This document shows positions 31,205 through 42,706 of a stretch of 64,000 nt of DNA, piece by piece. The notes beneath the pieces were generated by a model. It saw nothing but the letters and a program-made list of their open reading frames with translations. It did no database searches and had not been told where the DNA came from. The position numbers and the translations under genes were made by a program. This stretch comes from Nitzschia sp. DOCU1 (Eukaryota; Bacillariophyta; Bacillariophyceae; Bacillariales; Bacillariaceae). The DNA lies in contig OX595994.1 in the NCBI GenBank assembly GCA_951394045.1, forward strand, positions 1,550,001-1,614,000. Direction: 5' to 3'. Positions within the stretch are counted from its first letter, which is position 1. Each line of letters starts with the position of its first letter.

Positions 31205-32407
31205 TCATTCAAAGTCCTCATATTCACCAAGCTTTTCGGTCAAATCCTTGCGTCGGCTGCGACTTTCGCTACGACTTCGACTGCGGTGATTACGACCTTT
31301 GACTTTTCGACCGCTGCTAATCTTTCGCTTGATCTTGGTACTTTCCCTGCCGCCGCCATGTGACTCTTTTCGAAAGGACGACTCTCGTCGCGGTGATGAT
31401 GTCGGTGACGTGGAGTCTGTTTTTGATGACAGGTTCCAGCAGTGAGACAGGGTACTAAAGATGAGGGGGCTGAACAAGAGAAATAACAAGGCTGCAATCA
31501 TTCCAATTGCCAAGAAAAAGGCCATGAGAACTCGTTGAGCTCGTGATAACAGACCGAGGCCAATTCGGCTGTCCACATCCACATCATCATCGTCCTTGGC
31601 AAAGTATCCTTTTTTGTTACCCCACTTTTTTTGCTTGTAGTCATCGTCCCGTTGGACATATTGACCCCCTCGGGTAGCATCGTCCGTGTTGGCGCCAGCC
31701 TTGAGATTTTGATTTTTCTTCCAGTAGGAGTTGGTATCATCGTCCTTGTAGTAGTCATCATCGTCATCTCTTTGCCACAGGTAGTTCCACTTTTTGTTAT
31801 TGTTGTTGCTGCTACTGCTACTACTGCTGCTGCTGCTGGAGCTGCTGGAGCTGCTGGAAGCAGCACTGCTGGTGGAACTACTAGTTGGGGCATTCGTTTG
31901 GGCGGAGTCGTAAGGATCGTCCGTCGCCTCACTCGCAGAGTAGGTTGAATTGTAAGTGGTGGCGTTGCTGCTGCTGCTGCTGCTGCTGCTGCCACTGCCA
32001 CTGCCACTGCCACTGCCACTGCCACTGCTATAACTGCTGTAGCTGCTGCTACTGCTTCCACCATAGTTCTGGTTGTAATTGTAGTTGTTCCCACCGTTGT
32101 TGTTATTGTTGTAGTTCTGATTATAGTTGACGTTCCCATAGTTCTTGTAGTTGCTGCTGCTGTAAGAAGCGTAACCGGCGTTGTAGTTAGCGTTGCTCTT
32201 GGCGTAGTTATTGGCATTATTGCTCGCAGAGTTCTGGCCATTGTAACTGTAGAGATTTCTCCGTTGGTCATCATGCCTTCGTCGAAGATGTTGCGTAGTG
32301 GCCTTTTTCGATTCCGCCACTGTCTCTGCTGGGGGCTCTGATGATGAACATGTCGAGAACAGCAAAACGAACGGAACCAACGCCGTTACTATCCTTCTCG
32401 TAATCAT
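31205..32407 (-). CDS. Secreted/membrane Ser-Asn-Gly-rich low-complexity protein
   Basis: About 400 aa from the ATG at 32407, chosen because it begins a signal peptide (ITRRIVTALVPFVLLFSTCSSS). The frame is open to 32458. The luminal part is low-complexity: Asn/Tyr repeats (NYNQNYNNNNNGGNNYNYNQNY), a (SG)n run, then a poly-Ser tract and Asp-rich segments. One TM (VLMAFFLAIGMIAALLFLLFSPLIF) sits near 300, followed by a basic Ser/Arg tail (SRSRSESRSRRK). This composition suits a cell-wall or vesicle-membrane protein; some diatom frustule proteins look similar, but I cannot assign it. Repeats correspond to gct/gcc microsatellites, so length probably varies between alleles. Confidence 0.72.
   Translation of the reverse strand: MITRRIVTALVPFVLLFSTCSSSEPPAETVAESKKATTQHLRRRHDDQRRNLYSYNGQNSASNNANNYAKSNANYNAGYASYSSSNYKNYGNVNYNQNYNNNNNGGNNYNYNQNYGGSSSSSYSSYSSGSGSGSGSGSGSSSSSSSSNATTYNSTYSASEATDDPYDSAQTNAPTSSSTSSAASSSSSSSSSSSSSSSSSNNNNKKWNYLWQRDDDDDYYKDDDTNSYWKKNQNLKAGANTDDATRGGQYVQRDDDYKQKKWGNKKGYFAKDDDDVDVDSRIGLGLLSRAQRVLMAFFLAIGMIAALLFLLFSPLIFSTLSHCWNLSSKTDSTSPTSSPRRESSFRKESHGGGRESTKIKRKISSGRKVKGRNHRSRSRSESRSRRKDLTEKLGEYEDFE
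31800..32035 (-). repeat. Ser/Gly-coding micro- and minisatellites
   Basis: Runs of gctgct (about 31805-31860 and 31965-31990) and ccactg hexamers (about 31990-32030) encoding poly-Ser and (Ser-Gly)n in the preceding protein. Confidence 0.8.
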
Positions 32408-33139
32408 GATGGCAGGGAGGGAGCTGGGGGTGTTATCAGAAGAAGAGAGCGATTGCAATGGATCAGATTTGCGTTTTGGGAAGCAACAATGGTGGTCGAG
32501 ATCAGTGACAACCGCAACAGTCCGCTTCTTTCAAGCACCTCTCCCGCGACGGAGACGGATGATGTGACGGAGGAACGTTGCATACATAGAAACTCTGCGA
32601 CGAGTTTCCCGCCGTGTTTAGAACATGGTTATCGCTAAGTAATTGGCACACATACACACGCGGGCAGTTTCGATTTGTGCCCTTCCAAATAATTACCGTA
32701 CGACCCTTCCAACAAAACTCCGCCAAAACGTCGCTGTTGCGCGCCGGTCTATGTCATTTGAGTGACAGCCATTGACCACTTACGGGATTCAGTGACTTTA
32801 CTTAAAGGAAGACACATGATCATCGGAGGTTCTTATTCGGCTTTGGCGCCAAACGGTTCATGGCCGATGCCGAAGTCGAATGTGCATCGTGACTGCAAGT
32901 CGCTTTGTGTCACATGCGACGGAGTATGGACCTACAAGTGCGCGCTGAAAAGGGGACACATGTTTTTTTTCGATAAAATAGGGACAAATTTTGTCCCCCA
33001 CTATTTAGGATTTCCCATTGTCCTGTGTTGAGTGTGTTGTTCCTGCTTCAAGAGATTGTTTGGTTGGTTGGTTCGTTGCGACTATTATATCTATTCAATA
33101 GAGAGGAAAGTTGATGATAAAATTCGGCGCGGGTGTGGT
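32408..33139. other. Divergent promoter region
   Basis: Between the low-complexity gene (minus) and the MSS51-domain gene (plus). Short homopolymers (ttttttttc near 32960). The frame of the next gene is open from 33032 but has no ATG before 33140. No other gene. Confidence 0.55.
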
Positions 33140-34141
33140 ATGATAAGGCAAAGCAGAAGGATTGACGACGTGTCGTCGACTTTGGGTCATCTGTTTCGTC
33201 GACGTGGGCGGCAGACGACGGCGAATGCCCAGCGACGACGGTATATTCACGACCACGACGACCCGACGCTCCTTTGGGCCAGAGACAATCCGGCGCTTGC
33301 GCAGCAATGCCTCCAGCCTCCGGTGTGGGATATGAAAGCATGCGATACCTCTTTCTCGGACCAGAAATCTGAATCACTAGAAGGATATTGTAAGTGGCGA
33401 AGGTGGCCAAACGTAGCATCCTCAAAAACGCCGAATGACGACGAATCCCTAAAAGAAAAAACGTTGGCTATTTCAAGTCATGTGCTCTCAGCCCCTCTGA
33501 CCCTGGCCCTATTTACAGGCCGCAACAAGCAGGTTTCCAGTAAAAGCCGCTTCTGTTGTGTGGGAGCCAGGGCGGAGGCGACGATTCCTTTTGACTTTTG
33601 GAAAGAATATCTACTCCTCCGTTCATCGTCATCAGCGCTGGTCGACGACAATGAAGAGGTAGTAGCACATTCGTTGGATTTTATCGGGCCCGACATTGTA
33701 GCTTCGTCGTCGCCAGGGAAGACGTCTACTCCCGACAAACAAGTTTGCTTGGATAGTAATGGATCGTCACTCATTCTAAGGTGGTCCTACAAAGGCTTGC
33801 TTCATGATCTGCTAGCGAAAAGCCCAGGCACGATTGACAGCTGGGATGTGTTTGTCTTCTTCAATCCGGGCTTTGGGCATCCTCACCTAAAGGACGGCTG
33901 GCGCAAGACTTTGGAACAAATATTACCCTTGGGTCGCCCCATCCTGCTTACCGCTCATTCGGAATTTGACGCAAAGCGCGACGCTGAACTTTTGGAATCT
34001 CGATACGGGATAATGGTCAAGTACGAGAAGAATCCTTTCTCCAGCAGAATTAGCTATCGAGACCCCTTCCAGAACGATCATCGTGTAAGCCCCAACAACT
34101 ATGTTGCTCATTTGACTTCAGCAGCAGAATTAACCATGTGA
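33140..34141 (+). CDS. MSS51 C-terminal-domain protein
   Basis: 333 aa from the first ATG of the frame at 33140. The C-terminal part (about 200-330) matches the domain found at the C-end of MSS51/zf-MYND proteins: HSLDFIGPD, LRWSYKGLLHDLLA, DVFVFFNPGFGHP, GWRKTLEQILPLGRPILLTAHSEFDAKRDAELLE and EKNPFSSRISYRDP, ending in NNYVAHL. In fungi MSS51 activates translation and assembly of cytochrome oxidase subunit 1; the isolated domain is found in many eukaryotes with no known activity. The N-terminal half here is Arg-rich then acidic/Ser-rich and has no MYND zinc finger, so this is the domain without its usual partner. The first 30 residues are basic and might target mitochondria. Confidence 0.75.
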   Translation: MIRQSRRIDDVSSTLGHLFRRRGRQTTANAQRRRYIHDHDDPTLLWARDNPALAQQCLQPPVWDMKACDTSFSDQKSESLEGYCKWRRWPNVASSKTPNDDESLKEKTLAISSHVLSAPLTLALFTGRNKQVSSKSRFCCVGARAEATIPFDFWKEYLLLRSSSSALVDDNEEVVAHSLDFIGPDIVASSSPGKTSTPDKQVCLDSNGSSLILRWSYKGLLHDLLAKSPGTIDSWDVFVFFNPGFGHPHLKDGWRKTLEQILPLGRPILLTAHSEFDAKRDAELLESRYGIMVKYEKNPFSSRISYRDPFQNDHRVSPNNYVAHLTSAAELTM

Positions 34142-34168
34142 CGTGAGGTTTGTACAACACTTTCGTGG

Positions 34169-37100
34169 TCATTTTTCCTTTTTTGGCTCATCGTCCATGA
34201 CCATTTGATCATTGGAATCGCTATCCAACTTCAAATCCATTACCGATGGTGCAGGAGAATCCTCCTTGGAAACTCTTCGAATATCGATAGGGACACGGGG
34301 TGCCTTGTACTTCATGTTCAGTTCCTTCTGAAGCTCGACTGCATAGTTGAACACTTCACCTTTACTCGTTAGGATTGCGCCCACGGTTTGCCATTTTTCT
34401 CGATGTTGTAGCACCAACACATATTCGACGAAACCAAGATCAGCTTCGACGCGCGTACTCCGAAAGTCGACGACCTTGATCCATTGTCGCGGCCGCTCTT
34501 TCACGAAGGCGGTGATTCGCCGCTTGAACATCTGCCTCTGTTGTAGGGTTGAATCCAAGCTAAACTTGAGATTCAATAGGACGTTGGCCTTGTCGGACCG
34601 ATTCAGGTTCATAATTCTCATCCCAGCCAACGAACCGTTACTAAAGGTCGCGAGTTCTCGAGTCGCTCCAAGGCGCGCAGTGGTGGTGTACAAGTCCACT
34701 TTCTCGACGATCCAGGTGGCACTGCTGCCAAATGAGCTGGGCTGCGTGTTGACGTCGTCGATGGCTATTCTGTCTCCGATATCGTAGGGTTTCCGGACGA
34801 GCACAAAAAGGATACCCTGTTAGGAGCGGAGTGTTCGACGCTTCGTCAGAAGGGGAGTAAGTGGAGAACGGGTGTAGCATCTTGCGCGGATTCTTACCTC
34901 CAGATATTTGCTTGATGCAGCGGATATCATGAAAGCGAAACTAACAATTACGGTGCTGATCCCGATGAGAATTGCATTCACGTTGATACCCACAACCGCC
35001 ATCATAGCAAATGCTGCGCAAATAGCGAAAATAATGTTGACGACGGTTTCATCTGCAGCATTTTTGACAAAGCGTGGTTTAGAAAGGCGAAAGAAAAACG
35101 ATAATCACTTGCATGGACACACTTACATGCCCTGTCAATCTGCTGAGAATTGTTGATAGAGGCGAGGAGAAGCCGAAGGGTCTTGTAAACACTACCGCGC
35201 CAACGAGCAAGGGTCAATTTCCTGGGAAGGTGGCACTTGAGCGAAATATGCGGATGACCTACTCACCTATCAACCGACTTGACAAAGTCGAGTTTGCTCA
35301 AGCGACCGTCTCGATTCGGGCGGAAAACTCGGATAAGCTCTTTGACGGTGAAGCGATCAACGTTTCCCTCCGCGTCTTTTGCAACCAGGCAGAGGGTTTC
35401 AAAATTCAGAAAGGGCCCGGTCGTACCCGCCATCAGACGATCAAACACAGCCTGAGCTGACGCCACACAGTCTTCCCGCGTTCTAACACTCCCGAAATCA
35501 GGAGAGAAAGGATATTCCCCGCCAATGAACTCGAGAGCTCGACGGAATTGAAGAATGGTCCCCATTGTCACAGACTGCGATAGATATTAGACCCCGAGAC
35601 AGAGCAGCACGTTGTGACCCGTGAATCCCCTGCTTACCTCTTCAATCACCCCTTGCAGCTCTGGCTCTTCCCACTCCTCAAGTAGCTCCATAATCTCCGT
35701 TTGTGCTGACTGGGTGAACTTCTTCGCTTGTTTGGATTGTGCTGATTGCACATCGCTGTAGTCAAAACTGTCGCTCTGATTCTCACGTGCCAGCATTGTC
35801 ATGTCGATCGCCATCCCCAGCTCCTTGGCCTTTCCATCATCGAATACACTGCGAGGTTTTGCGCCTGCCTCAACCTTTGCTTTCGTTTCCATCGAAAGAT
35901 GGGAGACATCGTTCAGAACGATAAGCTTTTGCATCAATCTGGCCATCTCATCACGATATGTTCCTATCGGAGATGGAAAGATAATATTGAGACAAGTTTT
36001 CACAAGCAACTTCGAGAGCAAATGATACTTACGAACTACCCGCGTGCCCACGATCTGACCCATCACACTCCTCTTGACGCAGGCGCAGACTCCGACTAAA
36101 AGAACCGACAAAAGGATTCTTTTATACAAATCACTGGCAGTGACACCCCCGTCGGGGTTCTCTGTATTGATCATAGTGATCCAATCCTGCCAATAACCCC
36201 AGTGGCGACAGAACAACCTGTTTCCATAGAGAAGTAAAAAATCCCATAACGCCCAAAATATTGCGAGGAAGGGCCATCCCTTTGATTGAGCAACGACAAG
36301 CGAAAGGCTGGGACCGAGCAACCTCGGGAAAGCCCTGGTTCTTAGTGTAAAGAAGTCGATCACAATCAACTGCGTAAACCTTGCAATTTCCAACGTCAAG
36401 ACTTGGCGGGCTCCAAAAAGAATCGTCCAAGATATCGATGGGCTATCGTCACTGCCTATGTAGCCCGTTGGACTGTCGCCTTCTGCCGTCGCGTCATTGT
36501 CTAGCAACTCATTTTCTGTCGGACTGCCTGTGGGCGGAGTGAAAAGGCTTCCAGTAGGAGGGTTTTCAAAAACATAATAACTGATACTGGCACATATCAA
36601 TGCAGGAAAAACAATCCATCGCAACGTACGGGTGAGTTCTGCTTGAATGACGGGTTTGTGCGGACCAAGAAAGCCGGCGAAATATCCGATATCTGCCCTC
36701 GCTTTCCGACGAAACGCCATGACTCGCCCCGGAAGCCTAGGCGTTGATCGCTTCTTGCGCTGCGGCCCTGCTTCATCACCGGGCTTTGTACTTTCTTCTC
36801 CTAATTCTTCGTCGCTTCCAATTGCTGACACAGAGTCGACATAGTCCCCAAAAAGCGTTTCAGCGGCTTCATACATCTTTCCTCCCTGATTCGTAGCGGT
36901 ACCCAGAGTCGGCTGTCGACGATGTCCCGGTTTCGTTGTTGCCAGTGATGCAATTCCTCTTCTGTCAGGCGATGCGTCCATCAATTTTCTCGCAAGTTCT
37001 CCAAAAGTGTCTCTACTAGAGGCTTTCTTGGTAGGCGTCACTAAAGACGAGTCGTGATCCTGCTTCGACTCTGGTGAGTAAACGATTGGATCACTCGCTA

Positions 37101-38337
37101 GGTCGCTAAGTATGTCGGGAGGAACGTTTTCCATAAGGCTCGGATGCGACTCGTGTTGCGCGCGGAATACTCGCGTTGAGTCTATTTGGCTCACTAGCTG
37201 AGTCACTTCTGGGGGCTCTTGAGGATAGGCATCCAATACTTCCTCGACGCTGTAACGTTTGAGTGGCCGATTGGAACTCCCTCCTGACGCTGTTCGACGC
37301 GGATGGGGAGGAGAGAGTGGCTCCACGTTCTTTGCTTTCCTGTCAGGTGCTGCAATGAAGCTTCCAGTGTCCATCCCCGTAGTTGGATTCCAAACTGGCA
37401 AGCTCCCTGTGTTCAAATGCTTGACGGAACGCCGCGAGGAGCGCTGTGATGTGTTTTCGGTCTTGAAAGTCGATGTGCTGCCGACGGGGCGTAAAATCGT
37501 TTTTTGTCCCCTGTTCGCGCTAGTAATTGACGCGATTGGTATTTCGCCGGCCTTTGGTGCGTTAGAACTCTCAATGTGTGAACTTGTGGAGTCCTTCCGT
37601 GTGTCACTGGTCACTATTGAAGCCGGAGGTGCGACAAATTCGTCGTTTAGAATGGGTTGGAGAAGAGATGCAGGAGTGGATTGCGTAGATAAATTTGTTA
37701 CTCCTCCAGGACTATCAGTTGCTCGGAGCTGCCGATCCGTGGTGTCATTAAAGTCCCAAGAGCTAGTCCGCCGTCTTGGTACGGAAATGATGGAGCTTGC
37801 CATGGTATTCGTGTTGTTCTCGGCACTACTGTCGGTCAAAGCGGATAGAAAACTGTAATCAGAACTAGATTGGCCGCGCCCATGTTTTGGTTGCGCTCCT
37901 CTTGTGGGCTGTAGCGACACATTTGGCACCCGGGGTGGTCTCATCCTTCCTGAAAGAGAACTTGTTGCTGCTGGAGCGGGCTGGGGCCTAATTATTTGGT
38001 TCAAAGGTGACTGATTTACAGCAACGTTCGAATAAGAATTGTGTAGCGGAGGTGGTGTGACAGGGTCCGGCAAACTGATAGGAGGCGTCTGCGTTCCTTC
38101 ACTCGGTGTGAAAGGAGAAAGTGCAATGTCTGCTGGGAACTCCATAGACTGGCGAGCTGAAAGAACGATATCTTCCCCTGCTAAGCTGTGGCTGCTCATG
38201 ACCCGGGGCGGGGTTCTACCTTCCTCTTGTTCACCCTGATGTTGAGCTTGCTCCGGAGAAAGAAAAAACTCATTTTGCACAGCGGAGGGCAAACTATAGC
38301 CCGGAAATTTCCTATCTGGACCATCCTGGTTAGACAT
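34169..38337 (-). CDS. MscS-type mechanosensitive channel with EF-hand segment
   Basis: Six exons: 38337-36033, 35963-35638, 35574-35267, 35221-35127, 35052-34898 and 34816-34169 (introns 69, 63, 45, 74, 81 nt), 1278 aa. The N-terminal 560 residues are Ser/Pro-rich and disordered. Four or more TMs follow (TLRWIVFPALICASISYYVF and others). Exon 3 holds an EF-hand-like pair (KDAEGNVDRF, RPNRDGRLSKLDF). Joined exons 3-4 read LDFVKSVDRKLTLARWRGSVYKTLRLLLASINNS, close to the pattern of fungal Msy1-type channels. The MscS pore and beta domain follow (GINVNAILIGISTVIVSFAF, VRKPYDIGDRIAIDDV, LATFSNGSL). It opens under membrane tension to release osmolytes, and Ca2+ may tune it. The 69-nt first intron is in frame. 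Confidence 0.85.
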
Positions 38338-39059
38338 GGCGATGGCGATTCAGCTGGAACTGAACAGACAGGATAACTCCTTCGTGATATTTTGGGGTCT
38401 GGTTCTGCTGTCTCAGCTTGGATACAGAGGGCCCAAGGATAAACAGAAGAACGTTTGTGATGAGAAGAATGGCGTTCCCACAACACGATCGTCGCCATTA
38501 TTATCAATTAGGTGGCGGGAAAAAAGGAAACACATGGTCGTGCGTGACAGTGCGGGCTTACGGGAAAGAAATAGTGACGTTCGGAGGTGGTGCGTCCTCG
38601 CTCGCGCGCGCGCCAGTATTAGTAGAGCGCCAGAGCAGCGAAGCCCAATGATAGAGTCCAGCTAGTCGAACAACGATTTTTGCGTGTCGCTTTTACTACT
38701 ACAGGCGTAAAACTAAGAACATAACTGTTGTCCTTACACACAGTTATCAGCCCCTCGTAGCTACCTAGTGCAGTATTGTAGTCAATTTTACCGGTAGGTA
38801 CTAATGCTATAGTGGTTTTGCCTCTATTAGATCCATCTAATAATAGATATTAACGTGCAATAGGCAGACGTTGCGACCTAAAAGGTGCTGTTGCGTGCCC
38901 CAAATCCTGGGTCTCCCATACCGGACGACAGTATGCCTCGACCAGCACTTAGAAGGTCACTTGCACTATGCGAGTATTCGTATCATTGCAACTTCTACTA
39001 CTACTATATGTCAATGCACAAACATGGTATTGAACATTTTGATTTCGGGCCCGTTTGCC
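38338..39059. other. Intergenic, nothing recognised
   Basis: Promoter of the MscS-like gene and 3' flank of the CDC50 gene. A short CG alternation (gctcgcgcgcgcgcc) near 38600. No gene seen. Confidence 0.6.
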
Positions 39060-40329
39060 TTAGTCTTCTTTGTAATGAAGATACTTGCGGTCCGCAATCT
39101 TTCGTGGACGGAACCAATGTTTCATAGCAAAGAAAACCCCACAAAACAGACAAAAGAATCCCATATAGTAAAACGTTTGCCCCATGTACGGATTCTTGCC
39201 CCCCACAACCGTATTGGTGCTGATAAGCAAGGCTTTGGTTCCCCCAAAGCTTTCCACAACATAATTCAAATTAATATCAATTGAAAGCTCTGTTCCCGCT
39301 GGAATGGTTTGTTCGATATATCCATAGAGCTTTCGAAACTGGGGCCGAGTGGCAATTCGCATCCAGACAACAAAATGCTCATTCGTCACGTGCTCTAGCG
39401 GACTAATGACATTGGGATACGTCTCGTACAGATATTGTGTCGTATCGTCGTAAGGATAGTCGTATGCATAGCAAAGGCCGTCTTTCTTGGATATGGCAGG
39501 CGTCTTACATGAAAAGTTGTTGCTTTGGCAGCAGGTTTCGTCGCAAACATCACACTGCTTCTGTTGATAGCCGTCTGGCATGAAAAACCGATACTCCAAA
39601 TCACTTTGCCAGGCAATGCCATCTTCAACCATAAGAATGTCGTCCCCATTGACATCTTTGGCTCCAGGTTGCAGTGTAAAGACGTCGTTGAAAAAGGTAT
39701 TTGCAATGAACCCACAGGGATTCAGGTAAGTATCGCCCAGTTTGTTCAATGGACCACAAGAAGTAGCGCTAACAGTATCTTGATTTTGCGACAGCCGACC
39801 AGCTAATTGATAGTCGTCACGACTAAAGGCGTAACTTCTGTGATTCTGATGAAAGTTGGTTAGCTCATAATAAATCAAAATGGGCGGGTGCATATCTCGA
39901 GGAGCAGTATACTGAAGGGTACAGGTCTCGTTGGCGTTATACCGCATACCAATCCCACAGATCTGATCCGCTGGATCGACCCCGTCGTAGATAGTCTTGA
40001 GCTCTATCACATCGTTGGAGACTGACGCGAGTCTGAAACCTGTTGGAAGAAGCATGATTCAAAGACGCGGTGTAAGCAAACGGAACCAGAAGCAAAGTGA
40101 GCACCCACGCCGAAAATCGGCCTTTATTCGTCATTAGCATTGAAAACGTACCCACGGGAATCATAATGACAGACAGAGCCAAAAAGGCGTAAATCATCCA
40201 TTCTGGATCCAATATTGGATGCCAAGCGAAAACCCGTTGCTGCTGAACAGCCACATCTTTGGGCTTCATCGTTTGTTCCGCCTCATCCAGGATGGATTCT
40301 TCTTCACCGTCAATCACGATTGTCGGCAT
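39060..40329 (-). CDS. CDC50/LEM3 family P4-ATPase flippase beta subunit
   Basis: Exons 40329-40152 and 40039-39060 with a 112-nt intron (donor GTACGT, acceptor CCAACAG), 385 aa. Short cytosolic N-terminus, TM1 at about 47-68 (MIYAFLALSVIMIPVG), a large luminal domain with paired cysteines (CGIGMRYNANETCTLQY, CGPLNKLGDTYLNPCGFIANTFFND) and several N-glycosylation sites, then TM2 near the C-end (GQTFYYMGFFCLFCGVFFAMKHW). LxPCGxIANxxFND is the hallmark of CDC50 proteins, which chaperone and activate P4-ATPases that flip phospholipids to the cytosolic leaflet. A Cys-rich insert (CDVCDETCC) before the second half is unusual. Confidence 0.9.
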
Positions 40330-40815
40330 GATGGACGATTCGTAAAAAGCAACAAGGGCAAGAAGTAAAGACTATATGTGAGACCCGAGATGGCAGAAAG
40401 GGCAAGCGCAATGGTCGAAAGAGAGAACTAACGCAATTGCTACGTTATTGCGATCATGGCTGTTCGGCTAATTCCGCTTTGGACATGCGTCTTTTTGCGC
40501 GTTGTGTTTGGTAGCGAGCGAGCCCTCCTGATCTTGTCGAATTCAGTCCGACTAGTCAATTTAGGGTTAAGCATGCATGCAGCGAATAGCGACTATGACG
40601 ATCGATCTCTTCGTCCGCCGATAGGCAGTCTCATAAGTTCATATCGTAATGAGTATTACAGATCGTAGCTACCGTACAAGTTCAACGCAATACAATAGTT
40701 TAAATAGAAAGGAGTAAGATAAGAGTCCTGCGCAAGAATGATGAGCGCCGACAACAAAGGCCAACTTTGGTGCTGCAGGCAATTCTATACATATATAAAT
40801 GTATACGGTAGGAAT
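40330..40815. other. Intergenic, nothing recognised
   Basis: Promoter of the CDC50 gene and 3' flank of the next minus-strand gene. No gene seen. Confidence 0.6.
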
Positions 40816-42706
40816 CTAGTCCTCGATGGTCATGGGGTCAATCAATGTCGTCACTGTTTGCGATCCGTCAGGGAAGGTTTCTTCCATGACAGTCTTTCGC
40901 CCGTCAGGGGTATATTCGGTGCGGACCTTGACGATTCCTGATTGCCCTTCCATCCTCTCGATAACTTGCTTGCCAGGAGCAGGATACTCATCGACAATCT
41001 TCATCGTGTTACCAATTCGAGATTCATGTATCCGTGTTCCATTCTTACCCAAGATAACGCTCTTTCGGAGTCGATCCAGAAGCGGATGGTCCGCCGTAGA
41101 GACAGACCGGCGAGATCCATTTTCTTCGCTGGAAGCAGACGACTTGCTGCCACTCTTTGTGCTTCTTCCGCTCTTGTTGCTGCTACTCTTGACGCTTCCA
41201 CTCTTCACGCTGCTACTCTTCACGCTTCCGCTCTTGACGCTATTCTTGTCGACGCTGTTCTTGGTGCTTCCGAAAAAGCGAATGCGGCTCCCAAAGCTGC
41301 CACTCTTGTTGCTCGATATATCGTCGTCCTCGTCTTCCTCACTAATATATCCAGCTTGTCCCTTTTGAACTCGCTTCAAATACGACCCTTGTGTCTCAAT
41401 ACCATTGCCAGTTTCAACTGGTGTAGACGCCCGCTGTTGCGATGATGTTCGAGATGGGGGTGGCACTTGCAAAGGTTGATCAAACGGTGAAGGTGATACG
41501 GAAGGAGTAGTCGTGACAGTAGCAGTATGATCAACCGGTTCGGTACGTTCGGGCACAGCGGGATTGGGGATGGAATCTACACTGTCTTGCTTCTTACTCT
41601 CGATGGTGCTGTCCTCGTGAGAAGAAGAAGATGCTGCGGTGACAGAGTCGGGAGTTTTCTTCTTATTTTCAAAGCGCTTGAAGATACTTCGTTGGTTGCG
41701 ATAGTAGGCGCTGATTCGTGGATCTTCGGGAGGTTGCCATGTTTTCTTATCCGTTGTGTCTAGTGTTTTTGCGTTCGTCCCAGCGCCAGCGCTTACTGGC
41801 GTAAGGGCTCTTGTCAAGAACTCATTCATTGGCCAAATACTCTTTCGCTCGAGTCTTTGCGCGTGCTCCCTAACGGTCAATCTCGGTCCGTTTGATCTCC
41901 CGGTGCGGTTACTAAACAAGGAAACATTGTCATTATCGTCCGAGTTTAGGCGTCGTGAACTCTTTTTCAACTTCTTGTCGGGGTTTTCCGGGTCGTCCTG
42001 TTCTTCCTCTGATTCATCCGTTTCAGAACTGTCGTCAATGGCATGCCAACACCGGAAGACAGGATTGCGGGGTGGCGAAGAGTTAAACGTAGCAATCACC
42101 ATGCCGAAAAGGAGCACCGCATTGGCAATGGCGATCACACCATCGGATCCAAAATGACATTCTGTTTTATTTCCTTCAAACGACTCACATAGACTCGTGG
42201 AAAGAATTGCAAATGATGCTCCTTGGCACAGAAAGGAAATAAGGTAGCACCATTTCATGAAAGACCACAAACAGGACTTTCCATGTTTGTTGAAACACTG
42301 GACCAGCATGCAAATAAAGGTCGCTAATGTAATAAATCCTCCCAGCATACCACTAAAGGCTCGAGCAAGCTTGAAAGCCATCTCGTCGGTTTGCCCCATC
42401 CAATAGTTGGAATAGCTGACGCACCCCAAAAGGGCTCTCGTGTCATCATCATACACTGCATTTGAGAAGAAGCCAAAGCCATTCATGTCGGAGCGACTAA
42501 CACCGACAGGCCCGACGACAATCATCGTACATCCCATAGTGACGACCCATGATAGAGGAAGCACGACTAGGGAAATAATCAAGATGTACCAGCTGTGGGC
42601 AGGATGTTAGTTACGTCCCAGGAATCATTGCTATAAGATATACGACTTTGACGAATTCGACTTACAGAAGAAATCTCTTGGCAGCAAGCGATTCACAGCA
42701 CTTCAT
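40816..42706 (-). CDS. Four-TM protein with long Ser/Lys-rich cytosolic tail
   Basis: A 41-nt first exon (42706-42666, MKCCESLAAKRFLL) joins exon 2 (42592-40816) across a 73-nt intron, 605 aa. The first exon completes TM1 (LWYILIISLVVLPLSWVV). TM2 (MLGGFITLATFICMLVQCF), TM3 (WCYLISFLCQGASFAILS) and TM4 (IAIANAVLLFGMVIATF) follow, a claudin- or tetraspanin-like arrangement with a Cys-bearing second loop. The remaining 400 residues are polar: acidic, then tandem SVKSGSVKSS repeats, then a beta-rich C-terminal block (MKIVDEYPAPGKQVIERM ... VRTEYTPDGRKTVMEETFPDGSQTVT) made of short repeated hairpins. Function unknown. The KS repeats are rich in possible phosphorylation sites. Confidence 0.8.

Noticed and set aside
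31498..32274. 258-codon Thr/Ala/Met-rich frame
   Set aside because: A shifted reading of the Ser/Asn microsatellites in the real gene.
32330..32407. RXLR-like HLRRR near the N-terminus of the Ser/Asn-rich protein
   Set aside because: One short basic match in a low-complexity protein is not evidence of an effector.
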